The notes: generated by a model not told the origin, from the letters alone. Counted from the stretch's first letter, positions 1 to 7,934 are shown. The stretch is DNA of 16,285 nucleotides from Clostridia bacterium (GCA_017523005.1 JAFWXG010000049.1:1-16285); one strand, 5' to 3'. Numbers and translations: made by a program.

Positions 1-312
1 AGTCCGTTCCACAACAACCTTGATGAATATTACAAAAAATACAAAAACGAGCTTTGGGAAGAGTATGACAGACTTGAAATTAAAGTTGGTCACGGTGGCA
101 TGGACTGGCATGTTTTAAGGGCGTTCGTTGAGGGCGTAAAAGAAGGGCACGAGTCACCCATTGATGTGTATGATACAGCAGTATTACTTGCAGTTACGCC
201 ACTTTCCGAAGACTCTATAGCAATGGGCGGAGCACCTGTTGCTATGCCGGATTTTACTAATGGCGAATGGGTTAAGAAAAACGAAAAAGAACAATGGAAA
301 TATAGTTTATAA
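1..312 (+). CDS. Gfo/Idh/MocA-family oxidoreductase, GH109-like, C-terminal part only
   Basis: An open frame enters from the left edge and ends with TAA at 310-312, leaving the last 103 residues. The segments GHGGMDWHVLRAF, SPIDVYD and SIAMGGAPVAMPDFTNGEW match the C-terminal region of NAD(P)-dependent Gfo/Idh/MocA proteins of the GH109 (alpha-N-acetylgalactosaminidase-like) branch. Family members are usually around 400-450 residues, so the Rossmann domain and catalytic part lie outside the window. Enzymes of this group act on sugars with a tightly bound NAD, either as oxidoreductases or as redox-assisted glycosidases; the substrate cannot be read from this fragment. The ATG at 100 is internal and not the real start. 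The gene converges with the minus-strand LTA-synthase-like gene and shares a terminator with it. Confidence 0.8.
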   Translation, partial: SPFHNNLDEYYKKYKNELWEEYDRLEIKVGHGGMDWHVLRAFVEGVKEGHESPIDVYDTAVLLAVTPLSEDSIAMGGAPVAMPDFTNGEWVKKNEKEQWKYSL

Positions 313-319
313 TAAAAGT

Positions 320-350
320 AATCCCCTTGCATCAGCAAGGGGATTTTTTT
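320..350. terminator. Bidirectional intrinsic terminator between convergent genes
   Basis: An 11-bp perfect stem (AATCCCCTTGC, loop ATCA, GCAAGGGGATT) is followed on the plus strand by a run of seven T. Read on the minus strand it is followed by ACTTTTATT, a weaker U-tract, and begins right at the stop codon of the 349-2250 gene. It probably serves both genes, more strongly the plus-strand one. Confidence 0.85.
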
Positions 351-2250
351 AATTTTTGGTTGCAAACTTGTCAAAATGTATTAAATCGTACTGCAACATT
401 TTGTAATCGTTAACAAAATTTTTGATTTCATCACTTAAGTTATTTTCGTTTTCAACTCTTTCTAAGTCAGATGTGTATTTTATATATTTTTCATATACAG
501 GCATCAAATTATAAAACTCTTTAAACACCGATTGATACCACGGAACTTCATCAAGGTATGAGTACTGCATTACTGTAAGTCCTAAATTTGCTGGGGATAT
601 AAATTCCGGAAATTCAAAATCCGAAATATCATAGTTTGCCCAGACAATGTATGGTGTATAGTATAATTGATGATGTTTTGTAGGGACAAAACTACCTTCG
701 TTTTCAACCATTCCGCCGTCAATATATGTGCTTCCTTCTGTTCCTAGAAGCGGGAGATGGTCGCCGTACATTACTAATAATACAGGCTCGTCCTTGTCTT
801 CAAAATAATTTACAAGCTTCATATATGAATCAGAAGAGTCTTTAACCCCCTGAGAAAAGTCTAAAACACCTTGTAAATCGGCTTCGGATAAAGTATCAGA
901 ACTTACTGAAAGAGTGTATTCTTCAGGCTTATAGCGTTTTGGGTTATATCCGCCGTGGTTTTGCATGGTTACTGTAAAGCAGAACAATCTATTGCTTTCC
1001 TTTTCTTCGTAAGCCTTTATTATCTGGTCTGCAGTAAAATCATCAGACGGATACCAACCCTTGTGATTTTCATAAACACCCAGCATATCGTCCATACCCA
1101 GAACCTTGTCAAAGCCAAGCAGAGGATAAGCACTATCACGGCTATAGAAATTTATGTGATAAGAATGAAGAGCAACTGTTTCGTATCCGTTCTTTTTGTA
1201 AGTTGATACAACCGACTCGGTATCAGATAAAATGTGCTGAATATAAGGGTATGAATTGCCAGGTAAAAATGCCGTGGAATACCCTGTTATACACTCAAAT
1301 TCAGGCATACAGGTAGACCCTGAGAAAGAGGGGGATACAAGTTTGCCGAACGGGAATTTCTCTCCTAATTCCTTAATTTCTTTCATTGGGTCTTCTGAAA
1401 ATGTTACATTTGGAAGCTCTGTCGGGTCCCACCATGCCTCGTTCTGGATAATGATAACATTTGGGGAAGTTTTTCTTCGGTCAGAAGATGCAATAGACTT
1501 AACCGAACTGTATTTTTCCTTTATTTCAGCAATCTTTTGCTCGGAATAATCGGAAGGCTCGTCCACTATTAAGTCCCCGACACGCGGGAAAAATGTTAAA
1601 ATAACACCATTTGATTGTAAGTCTTCAACAGGGTTAAAGGCTGAAATGTTAACATTTATCTTCTTAAGTGCATTATGTCTGAAATTGTAGTTGATACAAA
1701 AGGCATAAACTACTATAGCAAAAGTCGCAACAAGTGCAATATCAAGCATAAGACGGTAGCGAAGCCTGAATTTAAAGGGATATTTTTTTCTTAGAATATA
1801 AAGAAATGCAACTCCCGATGCCATGATAAGAAAGCTTATAATGTAAGAAATACTGAATGGTATTTCAACGAATGAGGCAATTTCCCTGATGTTTTTTACA
1901 AGCAGTAAATCAGATGGTAAAAGCGGGTCGCCTGTTAAATCCAAAGTTACATAAGTCACGAATGATAGTATGTAAAACAAAAGAGAATTTATAAGATTTG
2001 CAAACACAGCATTTCTGAAAATGGTATAAAAAATACATTGTCCGCCAAGTAAGAAAGTATAAGTTAATATAAGTTTTAAAGGCCAGTAGAAGTCCTTAAA
2101 ATATGCAGGAAATGCAGTAATATCCGAAAAATGCATGACTTCAAGAGCCACCAACAAAAAGATAGGCGCAATAAAAAAGCCTGTTACACGCACAACCTTA
2201 TTGGTAGGAAGCTTTTCAAAGCTATTAAAAAATCTTTTGATAAAGGACAT
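349..2250 (-). CDS. LTA synthase family sulfatase-fold phosphoglycerol transferase
   Basis: A 633-residue membrane protein of the LtaS/alkaline-phosphatase superfamily, which transfers glycerol phosphate from phosphatidylglycerol to a growing polymer on the outer membrane face. Five hydrophobic segments lie at about 22-38, 57-75, 85-103, 133-152 and 168-186, followed by an extracellular catalytic domain from about 262. Expected active-site elements are visible: metal-ligand Glu271 in NEAWWD, the nucleophile Thr313 in GSTCMPEFE, His432 in QNHGG, and Asp497-His498 in MYGDHLP. The length fits the family (about 620-650). The ATG at 2250 has an AGGAG 8 nt upstream and a good promoter in front. It is monocistronic and convergent with the oxidoreductase gene. 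Whether the product is true LTA, another phosphoglycerol polymer, or a lipid headgroup modification cannot be decided, so no gene symbol is given. Confidence 0.85.
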   Translation of the reverse strand: MSFIKRFFNSFEKLPTNKVVRVTGFFIAPIFLLVALEVMHFSDITAFPAYFKDFYWPLKLILTYTFLLGGQCIFYTIFRNAVFANLINSLLFYILSFVTYVTLDLTGDPLLPSDLLLVKNIREIASFVEIPFSISYIISFLIMASGVAFLYILRKKYPFKFRLRYRLMLDIALVATFAIVVYAFCINYNFRHNALKKINVNISAFNPVEDLQSNGVILTFFPRVGDLIVDEPSDYSEQKIAEIKEKYSSVKSIASSDRRKTSPNVIIIQNEAWWDPTELPNVTFSEDPMKEIKELGEKFPFGKLVSPSFSGSTCMPEFECITGYSTAFLPGNSYPYIQHILSDTESVVSTYKKNGYETVALHSYHINFYSRDSAYPLLGFDKVLGMDDMLGVYENHKGWYPSDDFTADQIIKAYEEKESNRLFCFTVTMQNHGGYNPKRYKPEEYTLSVSSDTLSEADLQGVLDFSQGVKDSSDSYMKLVNYFEDKDEPVLLVMYGDHLPLLGTEGSTYIDGGMVENEGSFVPTKHHQLYYTPYIVWANYDISDFEFPEFISPANLGLTVMQYSYLDEVPWYQSVFKEFYNLMPVYEKYIKYTSDLERVENENNLSDEIKNFVNDYKMLQYDLIHFDKFATKN

Positions 2251-2283
2251 AAGTTATACTCCTGTTTGTCATAGTACAAGATT

Positions 2284-2312
2284 ATTTTATCATAGTTTGT
2301 TATTTTTTTCAA
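2284..2312 (-). promoter_or_regulatory. Sigma-A promoter of the LTA-synthase-like gene
   Basis: On the minus strand, -35 TTGAAA (2307-2312), a 17-bp spacer and -10 TAAAAT (2284-2289), with an extended TG one base before the -10. The predicted start lies about 30 nt before the ATG at 2250. The -35 falls in the centre of an inverted repeat described separately. Confidence 0.7.
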
Positions 2313-2326
2313 CTTAAAATAACAAA
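2296..2326. repeat. Perfect 11-bp inverted repeat over the promoter
   Basis: TTTGTTATTTT (2296-2306) and AAAATAACAAA (2316-2326) are perfect inverted copies separated by 9 nt. They overlap the -35 element and most of the spacer of the promoter for the 349-2250 gene. This could be a binding site for a dimeric regulator, or a weak AT-only transcript hairpin after the sporulation operon; there is no U-tract behind it on the minus strand to make a convincing terminator. Confidence 0.55.
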
Positions 2327-2350
2327 TTTATAAAATTTACGCACAAGAGA

Positions 2351-2500
2351 TTATTCTTTTACTATATATGATTTAAAGATTTGAGTAAAAAATGAGTCAG
2401 AAGGTTTGCCTGAAATTTCTGATACTACATTGTTTATATAATTTACGAGCAGTAAAACTATTAAAAAACCTAAGACGGATTTTGTAAAAATACTTTTCAT
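2351..2500 (-). CDS. 49-residue membrane peptide downstream of spoIIP
   Basis: An ATG at 2500 is preceded by AGAGG with 5-6 nt spacing and opens a 49-codon frame ending in TAA at 2351. The product starts MKSIFTKSVLGFLIVLLLVN, that is, a short basic N-terminus followed by one transmembrane segment (about residues 8-21), then a polar tail ending YIVKE. It begins only 11 nt after the spoIIP stop codon, so it is almost certainly co-transcribed with gpr and spoIIP. In Bacillus the gene after spoIIP is yqxA, which encodes a small N-terminally anchored protein of about 110 residues; this peptide has the same position and similar topology but is much shorter. A YqxA relationship is inference from synteny only. 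Function is unknown. Confidence 0.65.
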   Translation of the reverse strand: MKSIFTKSVLGFLIVLLLVNYINNVVSEISGKPSDSFFTQIFKSYIVKE

Positions 2501-2511
2501 AGTACCTCTTC

Positions 2512-3474
2512 TTACTTTATATAATCTGAAAGTGCAAGTGCCAAAAGCTGTACAGAACGACAGGCTTCTTCTAAGGAGTTACCGTTTGTTCCGCATTCTA
2601 CAATGACTGATGCCGGGGTTGTGTGGTGGTTAAACCTTTCGTTTCTTACATTTATAGGACGCATAATTCCGTCGCAAATTGAGTTTAAGCGAGATTGGAT
2701 GCCTGTTACAAAGCACAAATTGCTTTTCCAGTCGGGATGATTTAGTCCGCCTGCATCTGTCCCTACAACAAACATAAGCTTTGCAACCGACTGACCATTA
2801 TAATTTGCTGAAAGTTTTATGCTGTTGCCATTCTGGTCTACAACACCGTCACGATGCAAATCAAAAACCATATTTATAGACGGATATTTTTTTAAATAAT
2901 CTTCTGCAGTTTTTAAACTGTTTGCATACGAACCGTTATAGTTAGGGTAATCATGATAGGTGGTGTCGTGAATTACCGAAAAGCCCCTTTTTGTGAGACT
3001 TTCTTTAAATACTCTTCCAACCTCAACCATGTTTTTGTCTTTATCAAGCGAACGGCTTGAAGTCCCTTCAAATGACTCTGTTGCGTGAGTATGAATAATT
3101 AAAATTTGAGGTTTTTCATTTTCCTTTTTGGGCGGAGTATAACTTTTTAAAAGCTCAGGAAGGTTAATACTGTATGTCGTTTCGTTAGTAAGCGCAATTT
3201 CCGAAAGAGGAGTGGGAGTTACAGAAATATTATCTTTCAGCTCAAGCTCGGTATTTATTGGTTTGTCATCTGCAAGCACAGTAGTACTTACGGGAGTCGT
3301 GCTTTCGGGAATAAAGCAGGATACTAAAAAAGAAAAATAGTCATTATATCCTTTGCTTACAGGGTAAGCCGAATAATTTGTGCCTACACATAATTCGGGC
3401 GGAATAAACGGAAGCACAAAAAACACACAGGGGATTAAAATTATACACAGAATTATTGGAATTGTTTTAGTCAT
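2512..3474 (-). CDS. spoIIP: Stage II sporulation protein P, peptidoglycan hydrolase
   Basis: A 320-residue protein with an N-terminal membrane anchor (about 4-24), a low-complexity Ser/Thr/Pro-rich linker to about 120, and a zinc-dependent amidase/endopeptidase domain. Family motifs are present: LIIHTHATES with His128 and Glu133, FDLHRDG (His207), GGLNHPDWKSN (His246), NERFNHHTTP, and IVECGTNGNSLEEA with Glu293. SpoIIP works with SpoIID and SpoIIM at the septum to thin and degrade peptidoglycan, letting the mother cell membrane engulf the forespore; it acts in the extracytoplasmic space. The ATG at 3474 has AAAGGAA 8 nt upstream. It follows gpr by 47 nt, the gene order conserved across endospore formers, and is followed closely by a small membrane peptide. 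No other family fits these motifs as well. Confidence 0.93.
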   Translation of the reverse strand: MTKTIPIILCIILIPCVFFVLPFIPPELCVGTNYSAYPVSKGYNDYFSFLVSCFIPESTTPVSTTVLADDKPINTELELKDNISVTPTPLSEIALTNETTYSINLPELLKSYTPPKKENEKPQILIIHTHATESFEGTSSRSLDKDKNMVEVGRVFKESLTKRGFSVIHDTTYHDYPNYNGSYANSLKTAEDYLKKYPSINMVFDLHRDGVVDQNGNSIKLSANYNGQSVAKLMFVVGTDAGGLNHPDWKSNLCFVTGIQSRLNSICDGIMRPINVRNERFNHHTTPASVIVECGTNGNSLEEACRSVQLLALALSDYIK

Positions 3475-3521
3475 GGCGTAAGTTCCTTTCCGTTAATTCT
3501 ATGCAGGAAAAACTTTAGTAA

Positions 3522-4424
3522 TTACCCTGTATATTGCGAGAGTTCTTCTAACGGAATTGGGTGAAGTGCGGTATTTATACCACCAGAAAGTATGGCTGAC
3601 ATATTGACTAAAATCTTGTCTATTTCTTTAGGTGTTACAATCATGTTTTTTAGTGTATCGGGAATATTTTTTAAAAATTCCTCTGCAGTTGGTTTTGAAC
3701 TTTCGTAGATTGCGTCAAAAGCTATGGTTGCAGCATCTACTACCATTGGAACGCCTATCGCTATAACAGGAATTCCAAGAGATGTCGAGTTAAGAGCTTT
3801 TCGTGTGTTACCAATACCAGAACCCGGCGAAATTCCTGTATTACAAAGCTGAATTGTTGTTCCAATCCTTTTAGTGCTTCTTGATGCCAAAGCGTCAATA
3901 ACGATAATTGCAGACGGATTTGTTTTTTCTAAAATTCCTTTAATGATTTCAACAGTTTCGATGCCCGTCATACCCATAACCCCTGGCGCTATACCGCTTA
4001 CTGTACCTAATTCCTCTACCGCATCAGGTGCTAAGGTTTTTAAATGCCTTGTTACAATTAGCTTTTGAAGTACTAAACTTCCTAAAGCGTCAGGAGTAAT
4101 TTCGCGGTTTCCAAGCCCGACAACTAAAACTTCATTATTTTTGTTTAGGTCAAGAAGTGAAAGCAAAGCTTTTTTAAGCTCAATACACCCTAATCTGTAG
4201 TAAGCTTCGCAAAACGAAGAATGAGGCGGAAGTTCTATTGTTATATATCTGCCTATTTCTTTTCCTAACGCTTTTTTTCCGTTTTCGTTTAGTATGTCGA
4301 CTGTTGTGATTGTAAGTCCGTCTCTTTCTTGGCTTTCAGCTTTAACACCCTCAATTTCGGTTGTTTTTCCCGACGCTTCATGCACCATTTCTTTAGCTTC
4401 TAATGCAAGGTCTGTACGAAACAA
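3522..4424 (-). CDS. gpr: GPR endopeptidase, germination protease of spore SASPs
   Basis: A 300-residue homologue of the A25-family protease that is made as a zymogen in the forespore and degrades small acid-soluble spore proteins during germination. The catalytic Asp pair is recognisable: Asp112 in ITPDALG and Asp177 in VIDALASR, 65 residues apart, close to the spacing in Bacillus megaterium GPR. VPGVMGMTGIE-like (APGVMGMTGIE), GISPGSGIGN and VTPKEID are also conserved. The start is TTG at 4424, six bases after GGAGGG; no in-frame ATG lies close upstream. The first residues MFRTDLALEA line up with the zymogen cleavage region (RTD-LAVEA) of Bacillus, leaving a propeptide of about five residues instead of about fifteen. 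The protein is also shorter than the usual ~370 residues, mainly in the region before VTPKEID. It leads the gpr-spoIIP operon. Confidence 0.93.
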   Translation of the reverse strand: MFRTDLALEAKEMVHEASGKTTEIEGVKAESQERDGLTITTVDILNENGKKALGKEIGRYITIELPPHSSFCEAYYRLGCIELKKALLSLLDLNKNNEVLVVGLGNREITPDALGSLVLQKLIVTRHLKTLAPDAVEELGTVSGIAPGVMGMTGIETVEIIKGILEKTNPSAIIVIDALASRSTKRIGTTIQLCNTGISPGSGIGNTRKALNSTSLGIPVIAIGVPMVVDAATIAFDAIYESSKPTAEEFLKNIPDTLKNMIVTPKEIDKILVNMSAILSGGINTALHPIPLEELSQYTG

Positions 4425-4440
4425 AAAAATCCCTCCAAAT

Positions 4441-4480
4441 AAAAAAGATGTGATTAGTTTTACTTAAATCACATCTTTTT
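4441..4480 (-). terminator. Intrinsic terminator after the SLH gene
   Basis: On the minus strand AAAAAGATGTGATT (4467-4480), an 11-nt loop, then AATCACATCTTTTTT (4441-4455), giving a 14-bp stem with the T-tract forming its 3' side. It sits 9 nt after the stop of the SLH gene and ends 6 nt before the gpr ribosome binding site, so it separates the exporter operon from the sporulation operon. Confidence 0.8.
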
Positions 4481-4484
4481 ATGC
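4455..4484 (-). promoter_or_regulatory. Possible forespore (sigma-F/G type) promoter of gpr
   Basis: Minus strand GCATA (4480-4484), 15 nt, then AGTAAAACTA (4455-4464). This resembles sigma-F/sigma-G promoters (-35 GYATA-like; -10 GGNNANANTR-like, here with one mismatch and a spacer one base short). gpr needs a forespore promoter, and the terminator leaves almost no other room for one. The call rests on degenerate motifs and context only. Confidence 0.35.
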
Positions 4485-4489
4485 AAGCC

Positions 4490-6745
4490 TTATGACCAGA
4501 TAATAACTCTTATTCTGCCGCCTTTAGATAAGGTGTTGTTGTAGTAGTATGTAAAAGAGCCTGTTGAAAAATCTACATCCTGAATATCAACAAGATTGTA
4601 AATAGATGACGCACCTTGCTTTTTGTAAATCTTAACATTATCTCCAAGGGCGTATGTCTCGCCTGTTGAGGCGTATGCTATGCCGTTTGCTACTTTTGTT
4701 ATCCTTTTGCTTAGCTTACTAAGCTTGGAAACGCTGGAAATCTGATTTCCTGAATATGAAACTTTAACGGCATCTCCCGACGAAAGGTTAAGAATAGCCG
4801 ATTTGCTGTAATTTACAGTGCTTCCGTCAATATCTAAGGTGTATGAGCCTTGCAAATTCATGTCATTTCTGCTTGTTTCCACCTTTGTTGCAATTCCGTA
4901 TTTGTGAGCATCTCCTGTTACATCGTTTAAGAATATTTTGTCAATTTCTCCCTGATTGTTATATGTAACATACAAAATATCAGAAGCAGAAAGCTCCGCA
5001 CCGTCTAATCTTTGCGGGAATACCGTAGTATAACTTGGTGCAATTGATGGATTTCCGAAGAACAATACATCTAAAATCTTAACATTATCCGCAAGTTTGA
5101 AGGTAGAAATGCTTAATTTGTCGGAGTTAAATGTTCCGCTCACTTTGTTGGTCTTTGACTGCGAAACCTGAGATAAATTAGACAGACCGTTTGAAATGCT
5201 TGCAGAAACAACTCTGTTTTTAAGCGACTCATAATTTTGTTTTGTCTTAAGCTCAAGTTCTGTTCCGTTTGCGGTAACGATTTTTGCGTAATTCGAGCTT
5301 TCTGAATTTCCTGATGCTGTTGTAAATGTTTTTGAGCCTGTTTCTATTAAATATCCGTATTGATAAACTGTCTGATTGCTTTCTAAAACATCTGCAATTT
5401 CGCCGTTTCTGCCCAAAAGAACTGTAATTGTATCTCCAAGCTTTAGGTTGCCGTTAGAAGACAGCTTATTAAAAGCAGATACTCCCTCAAGTGAATAGGT
5501 GTTGCCCGAGATATTAACTGAAACAGGATTTTCCTGATTTGGGGATGCAGACTGATATGTGCCTGTTATCTTGTTGTCATAACCCCATACTAAATTTAAG
5601 TCTTTGGAATAGTACACAATGTCATAAACTTCAATATTGTCTGCCGAAACAATCTTGCCACCCTTAACTACAGTAGCATCAGGGGAAATATTATTTGCAG
5701 ACATCCATGATGAAGAATAAACGGTGTAAGGACCTTTAAGCTCGTCGGCAGATAAAATTGCATAATCAGCACTTCCGCTTTTATCGTAAGCAATTTTTAA
5801 TGTATCACCTGTCTTAAGAGAGCTTAGCACAGAAGAAATCGTTCCTGTTTTCTGACCGTTATAACAGATTAGGTTATCATCAACATCTAAAATTTCGGTA
5901 ATACCGCCATTGTATACAATAATGTCTTGGTTAAGCACAGAGTAAACTGCATGAGCCTTGAATGTTTGTTCATTGGGAATAAAAGATACTAATGTGTCGC
6001 CGTTTTTGACAAAAGCATCTCCTTTTTTGCCTACTAAAGATAAATCAAAGTTTTCGTCAAGCTTGAAAATTCCGTCTGAAGTCAAAATTTTGTTTTTACT
6101 TATACTTAGGTCTTGTTCATTTGTTGCGATTAAGGTTGTATCTTCAAGATATGTGTAGTTAAGGGATGAAATCAATTCGTTTTGAGACCCCTTTACTTTT
6201 GCGTTTAATGTGTTGTAAATAAGGAGCATAACATCACGGCGCTGTAAATTTTCGCCTGTGCTTTTGTCAACATCTGAAATGAGGTCTAAACTTCTTGCAA
6301 GACTTATAGGCCCTGACGGCCAAACCTTTCCGTAGTCGGAGGAAGTGTAGCCTAAAAGCTTTAGGCAGATGGTAACCGCTTCCTCTAACAGAACAGGATT
6401 TTCAGGACGGAAGGTCGAGTCGGGATATCCTGATATAATTCCGTTATCAACAGCAAGCGCGACATAGGGCGCAGACCACAGCGTGTAAGGAACATCGCCG
6501 AATGGGGAAGTGGTGGAGGTTTCGGGAACAGCATTACGGAAAGAAGATGCCATAATGGCAACTTTTGTAAATTCTGCACGGGTTACAAGTGCGTCGGGGT
6601 AGAAATTTCCGTCAGTGCTTCCTACCATAATATCAAGCATTCCCATGAGCTCCTGAATTTTAGTTTCCTGATGCTCGGCAGCAGACACATAAACAACAGA
6701 AAAACACATTGAAAACGCTAAAATAAGAGCAATAATTTTTTTCAT
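4490..6745 (-). CDS. Secreted S-layer homology (SLH) domain protein with repeated C-terminal beta modules
   Basis: A surface protein of 751 residues from the chosen ATG at 6745, which has AAGGAAG just upstream; an in-frame ATG at 6769 overlaps the permease stop and lacks a good site. A Sec signal peptide covers residues 1-22 (KK, hydrophobic core, VSA before AEHQ). Three SLH domains follow at about 32-72, 82-125 and 135-182, with markers such as DGNFYPDALVTRAEF and ISGYPDSTFRPENP; SLH domains bind secondary cell-wall polymer. The remaining ~560 residues are Ser/Thr/Asn-rich and predicted beta, with a recurring GD-x-[LIV]-x-[VI]-x-Y motif at about 312-332, 436-456, 587-606 and 656-676. No enzymatic motif was recognised. 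It is the last gene of the exporter operon, 16 nt after the permease stop, and is followed by a terminator. Confidence 0.85.
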   Translation of the reverse strand: MKKIIALILAFSMCFSVVYVSAAEHQETKIQELMGMLDIMVGSTDGNFYPDALVTRAEFTKVAIMASSFRNAVPETSTTSPFGDVPYTLWSAPYVALAVDNGIISGYPDSTFRPENPVLLEEAVTICLKLLGYTSSDYGKVWPSGPISLARSLDLISDVDKSTGENLQRRDVMLLIYNTLNAKVKGSQNELISSLNYTYLEDTTLIATNEQDLSISKNKILTSDGIFKLDENFDLSLVGKKGDAFVKNGDTLVSFIPNEQTFKAHAVYSVLNQDIIVYNGGITEILDVDDNLICYNGQKTGTISSVLSSLKTGDTLKIAYDKSGSADYAILSADELKGPYTVYSSSWMSANNISPDATVVKGGKIVSADNIEVYDIVYYSKDLNLVWGYDNKITGTYQSASPNQENPVSVNISGNTYSLEGVSAFNKLSSNGNLKLGDTITVLLGRNGEIADVLESNQTVYQYGYLIETGSKTFTTASGNSESSNYAKIVTANGTELELKTKQNYESLKNRVVSASISNGLSNLSQVSQSKTNKVSGTFNSDKLSISTFKLADNVKILDVLFFGNPSIAPSYTTVFPQRLDGAELSASDILYVTYNNQGEIDKIFLNDVTGDAHKYGIATKVETSRNDMNLQGSYTLDIDGSTVNYSKSAILNLSSGDAVKVSYSGNQISSVSKLSKLSKRITKVANGIAYASTGETYALGDNVKIYKKQGASSIYNLVDIQDVDFSTGSFTYYYNNTLSKGGRIRVIIWS

Positions 6746-6761
6746 TATTTTCTTCCTTTCA

Positions 6762-7934
6762 TCAATCATATCTTAAAGCATCTATTGGGTTAAGCTTTGC
6801 AGCTTTTCTTGCAGGGAAGTACCCGAACATCATTCCGACTGCAGCTGAAAATGAGAACGCAATCAGAATTGAAAGCGGAGTTGGAGAAACGGGTAAGTCC
6901 ATCATCTTACCTGCCACAATCGAAACAACAATACCTAAAATTATGCCTATAACACCGCCTATTGCACTTGTAGTTGCCGCCTCTACAACAAACTGACTCA
7001 TGATATCAAAATGCTTTGCACCGAGAGATTTTCTTATACCGATTTCGCGTGTTCTCTCTGTTACTGACACGAGCATAATGTTCATAATTCCTATACCGCC
7101 TACAAGCAGAGAAATTCCCGCAATACCAACTAAAATAGCGGTTATGTTACCTGTTAATGTGTCTAAAATATCCAGCATTTCAGCCATGCTTGCTACAGTA
7201 TACAAATCATCGTTTGAGAAAATGGAAAACAAATAATTTTCAATTATCGCTTTTGCCTGTTCGGACATGGTTTCGTCTTTTGCCGCGAAAGTATAACTGC
7301 TAACAAATGAGAACGCTGTTATAGACCTTACCGCTGTGTAGGGAATTATAATTTTGTTATCACTTGAACTTTCGGTGCTGTCAGCAACTTCTTCTAAAAC
7401 GCCTACGATTTTAAATGTATTTCCGTTGATTTTTAGTGTCTGATTTATACCGTTTCCGCCAAAGAATTCTTTGTTTATGTAACTGCCTACAACACACACT
7501 TTTTGTCTTGTTGATATATCGTTGTAGGTTAAAAATCTTCCAAGACCAATCTCTGAAGTGCTTATTTTAAGGTAGTCTTCGCTGACACCTGTAATGGAGG
7601 AGGACAAATCCTCTGTTCCGATTTTTGCAGAAGCCATAGCAGATACATTCGGTGTAACGGCGAGGAGAACATCAGGATTATCTTCACATAACTTAATCAT
7701 ATCCTCTACATCAACTGTTCTTGTGCTGCCACGAGGCGTGAGTGAAACTGTGATTGTGTTAGCGCCTATTGAATCGAACTGGTCAAGCATAAGGTTCTCA
7801 AAGCCGTCAACCAAGCTTACCAAGATAATTACTGCCGCAACACCTATAATAATTCCGAGCATGGTAAGGAATGCGCGCATTTTACTTGTAAGGAGACTTT
7901 TTATAGCTAAAATAAATGACTGCTTAAAATTCAT
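6762..7934 (-). CDS. MacB/FtsX-type ABC transporter permease
   Basis: A 390-residue permease with the MacB_PCD-FtsX architecture: N-terminal transmembrane helix at about 21-42, a large extracytoplasmic domain at about 45-260, and three C-terminal helices at about 263-290, 318-341 and 353-373. The conserved coupling segment ERTREIGIRKSLGA (293-306) and the C-terminal ARKAAKLNPIDALRYD are typical. Proteins of this class couple ATP hydrolysis to mechanical movement of extracytoplasmic parts, exporting peptides, toxins or antibiotics, or controlling envelope proteins. The ATG at 7934 overlaps the ATPase stop by 4 bp (ATGA), and its AAGGAGG site lies within the last codons of the ATPase, which implies translational coupling. 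The nearest well-known relatives in monoderms are YknZ-type permeases. Substrate unknown. Confidence 0.92.
   Translation of the reverse strand: MNFKQSFILAIKSLLTSKMRAFLTMLGIIIGVAAVIILVSLVDGFENLMLDQFDSIGANTITVSLTPRGSTRTVDVEDMIKLCEDNPDVLLAVTPNVSAMASAKIGTEDLSSSITGVSEDYLKISTSEIGLGRFLTYNDISTRQKVCVVGSYINKEFFGGNGINQTLKINGNTFKIVGVLEEVADSTESSSDNKIIIPYTAVRSITAFSFVSSYTFAAKDETMSEQAKAIIENYLFSIFSNDDLYTVASMAEMLDILDTLTGNITAILVGIAGISLLVGGIGIMNIMLVSVTERTREIGIRKSLGAKHFDIMSQFVVEAATTSAIGGVIGIILGIVVSIVAGKMMDLPVSPTPLSILIAFSFSAAVGMMFGYFPARKAAKLNPIDALRYD

Noticed and set aside
6746..6769. Longer start (ATG at 6769) for the SLH protein
   Set aside because: It overlaps the permease stop, has no good ribosome binding site and puts eight charged residues before a normal signal peptide; the ATG at 6745 has AAGGAAG at the right distance.
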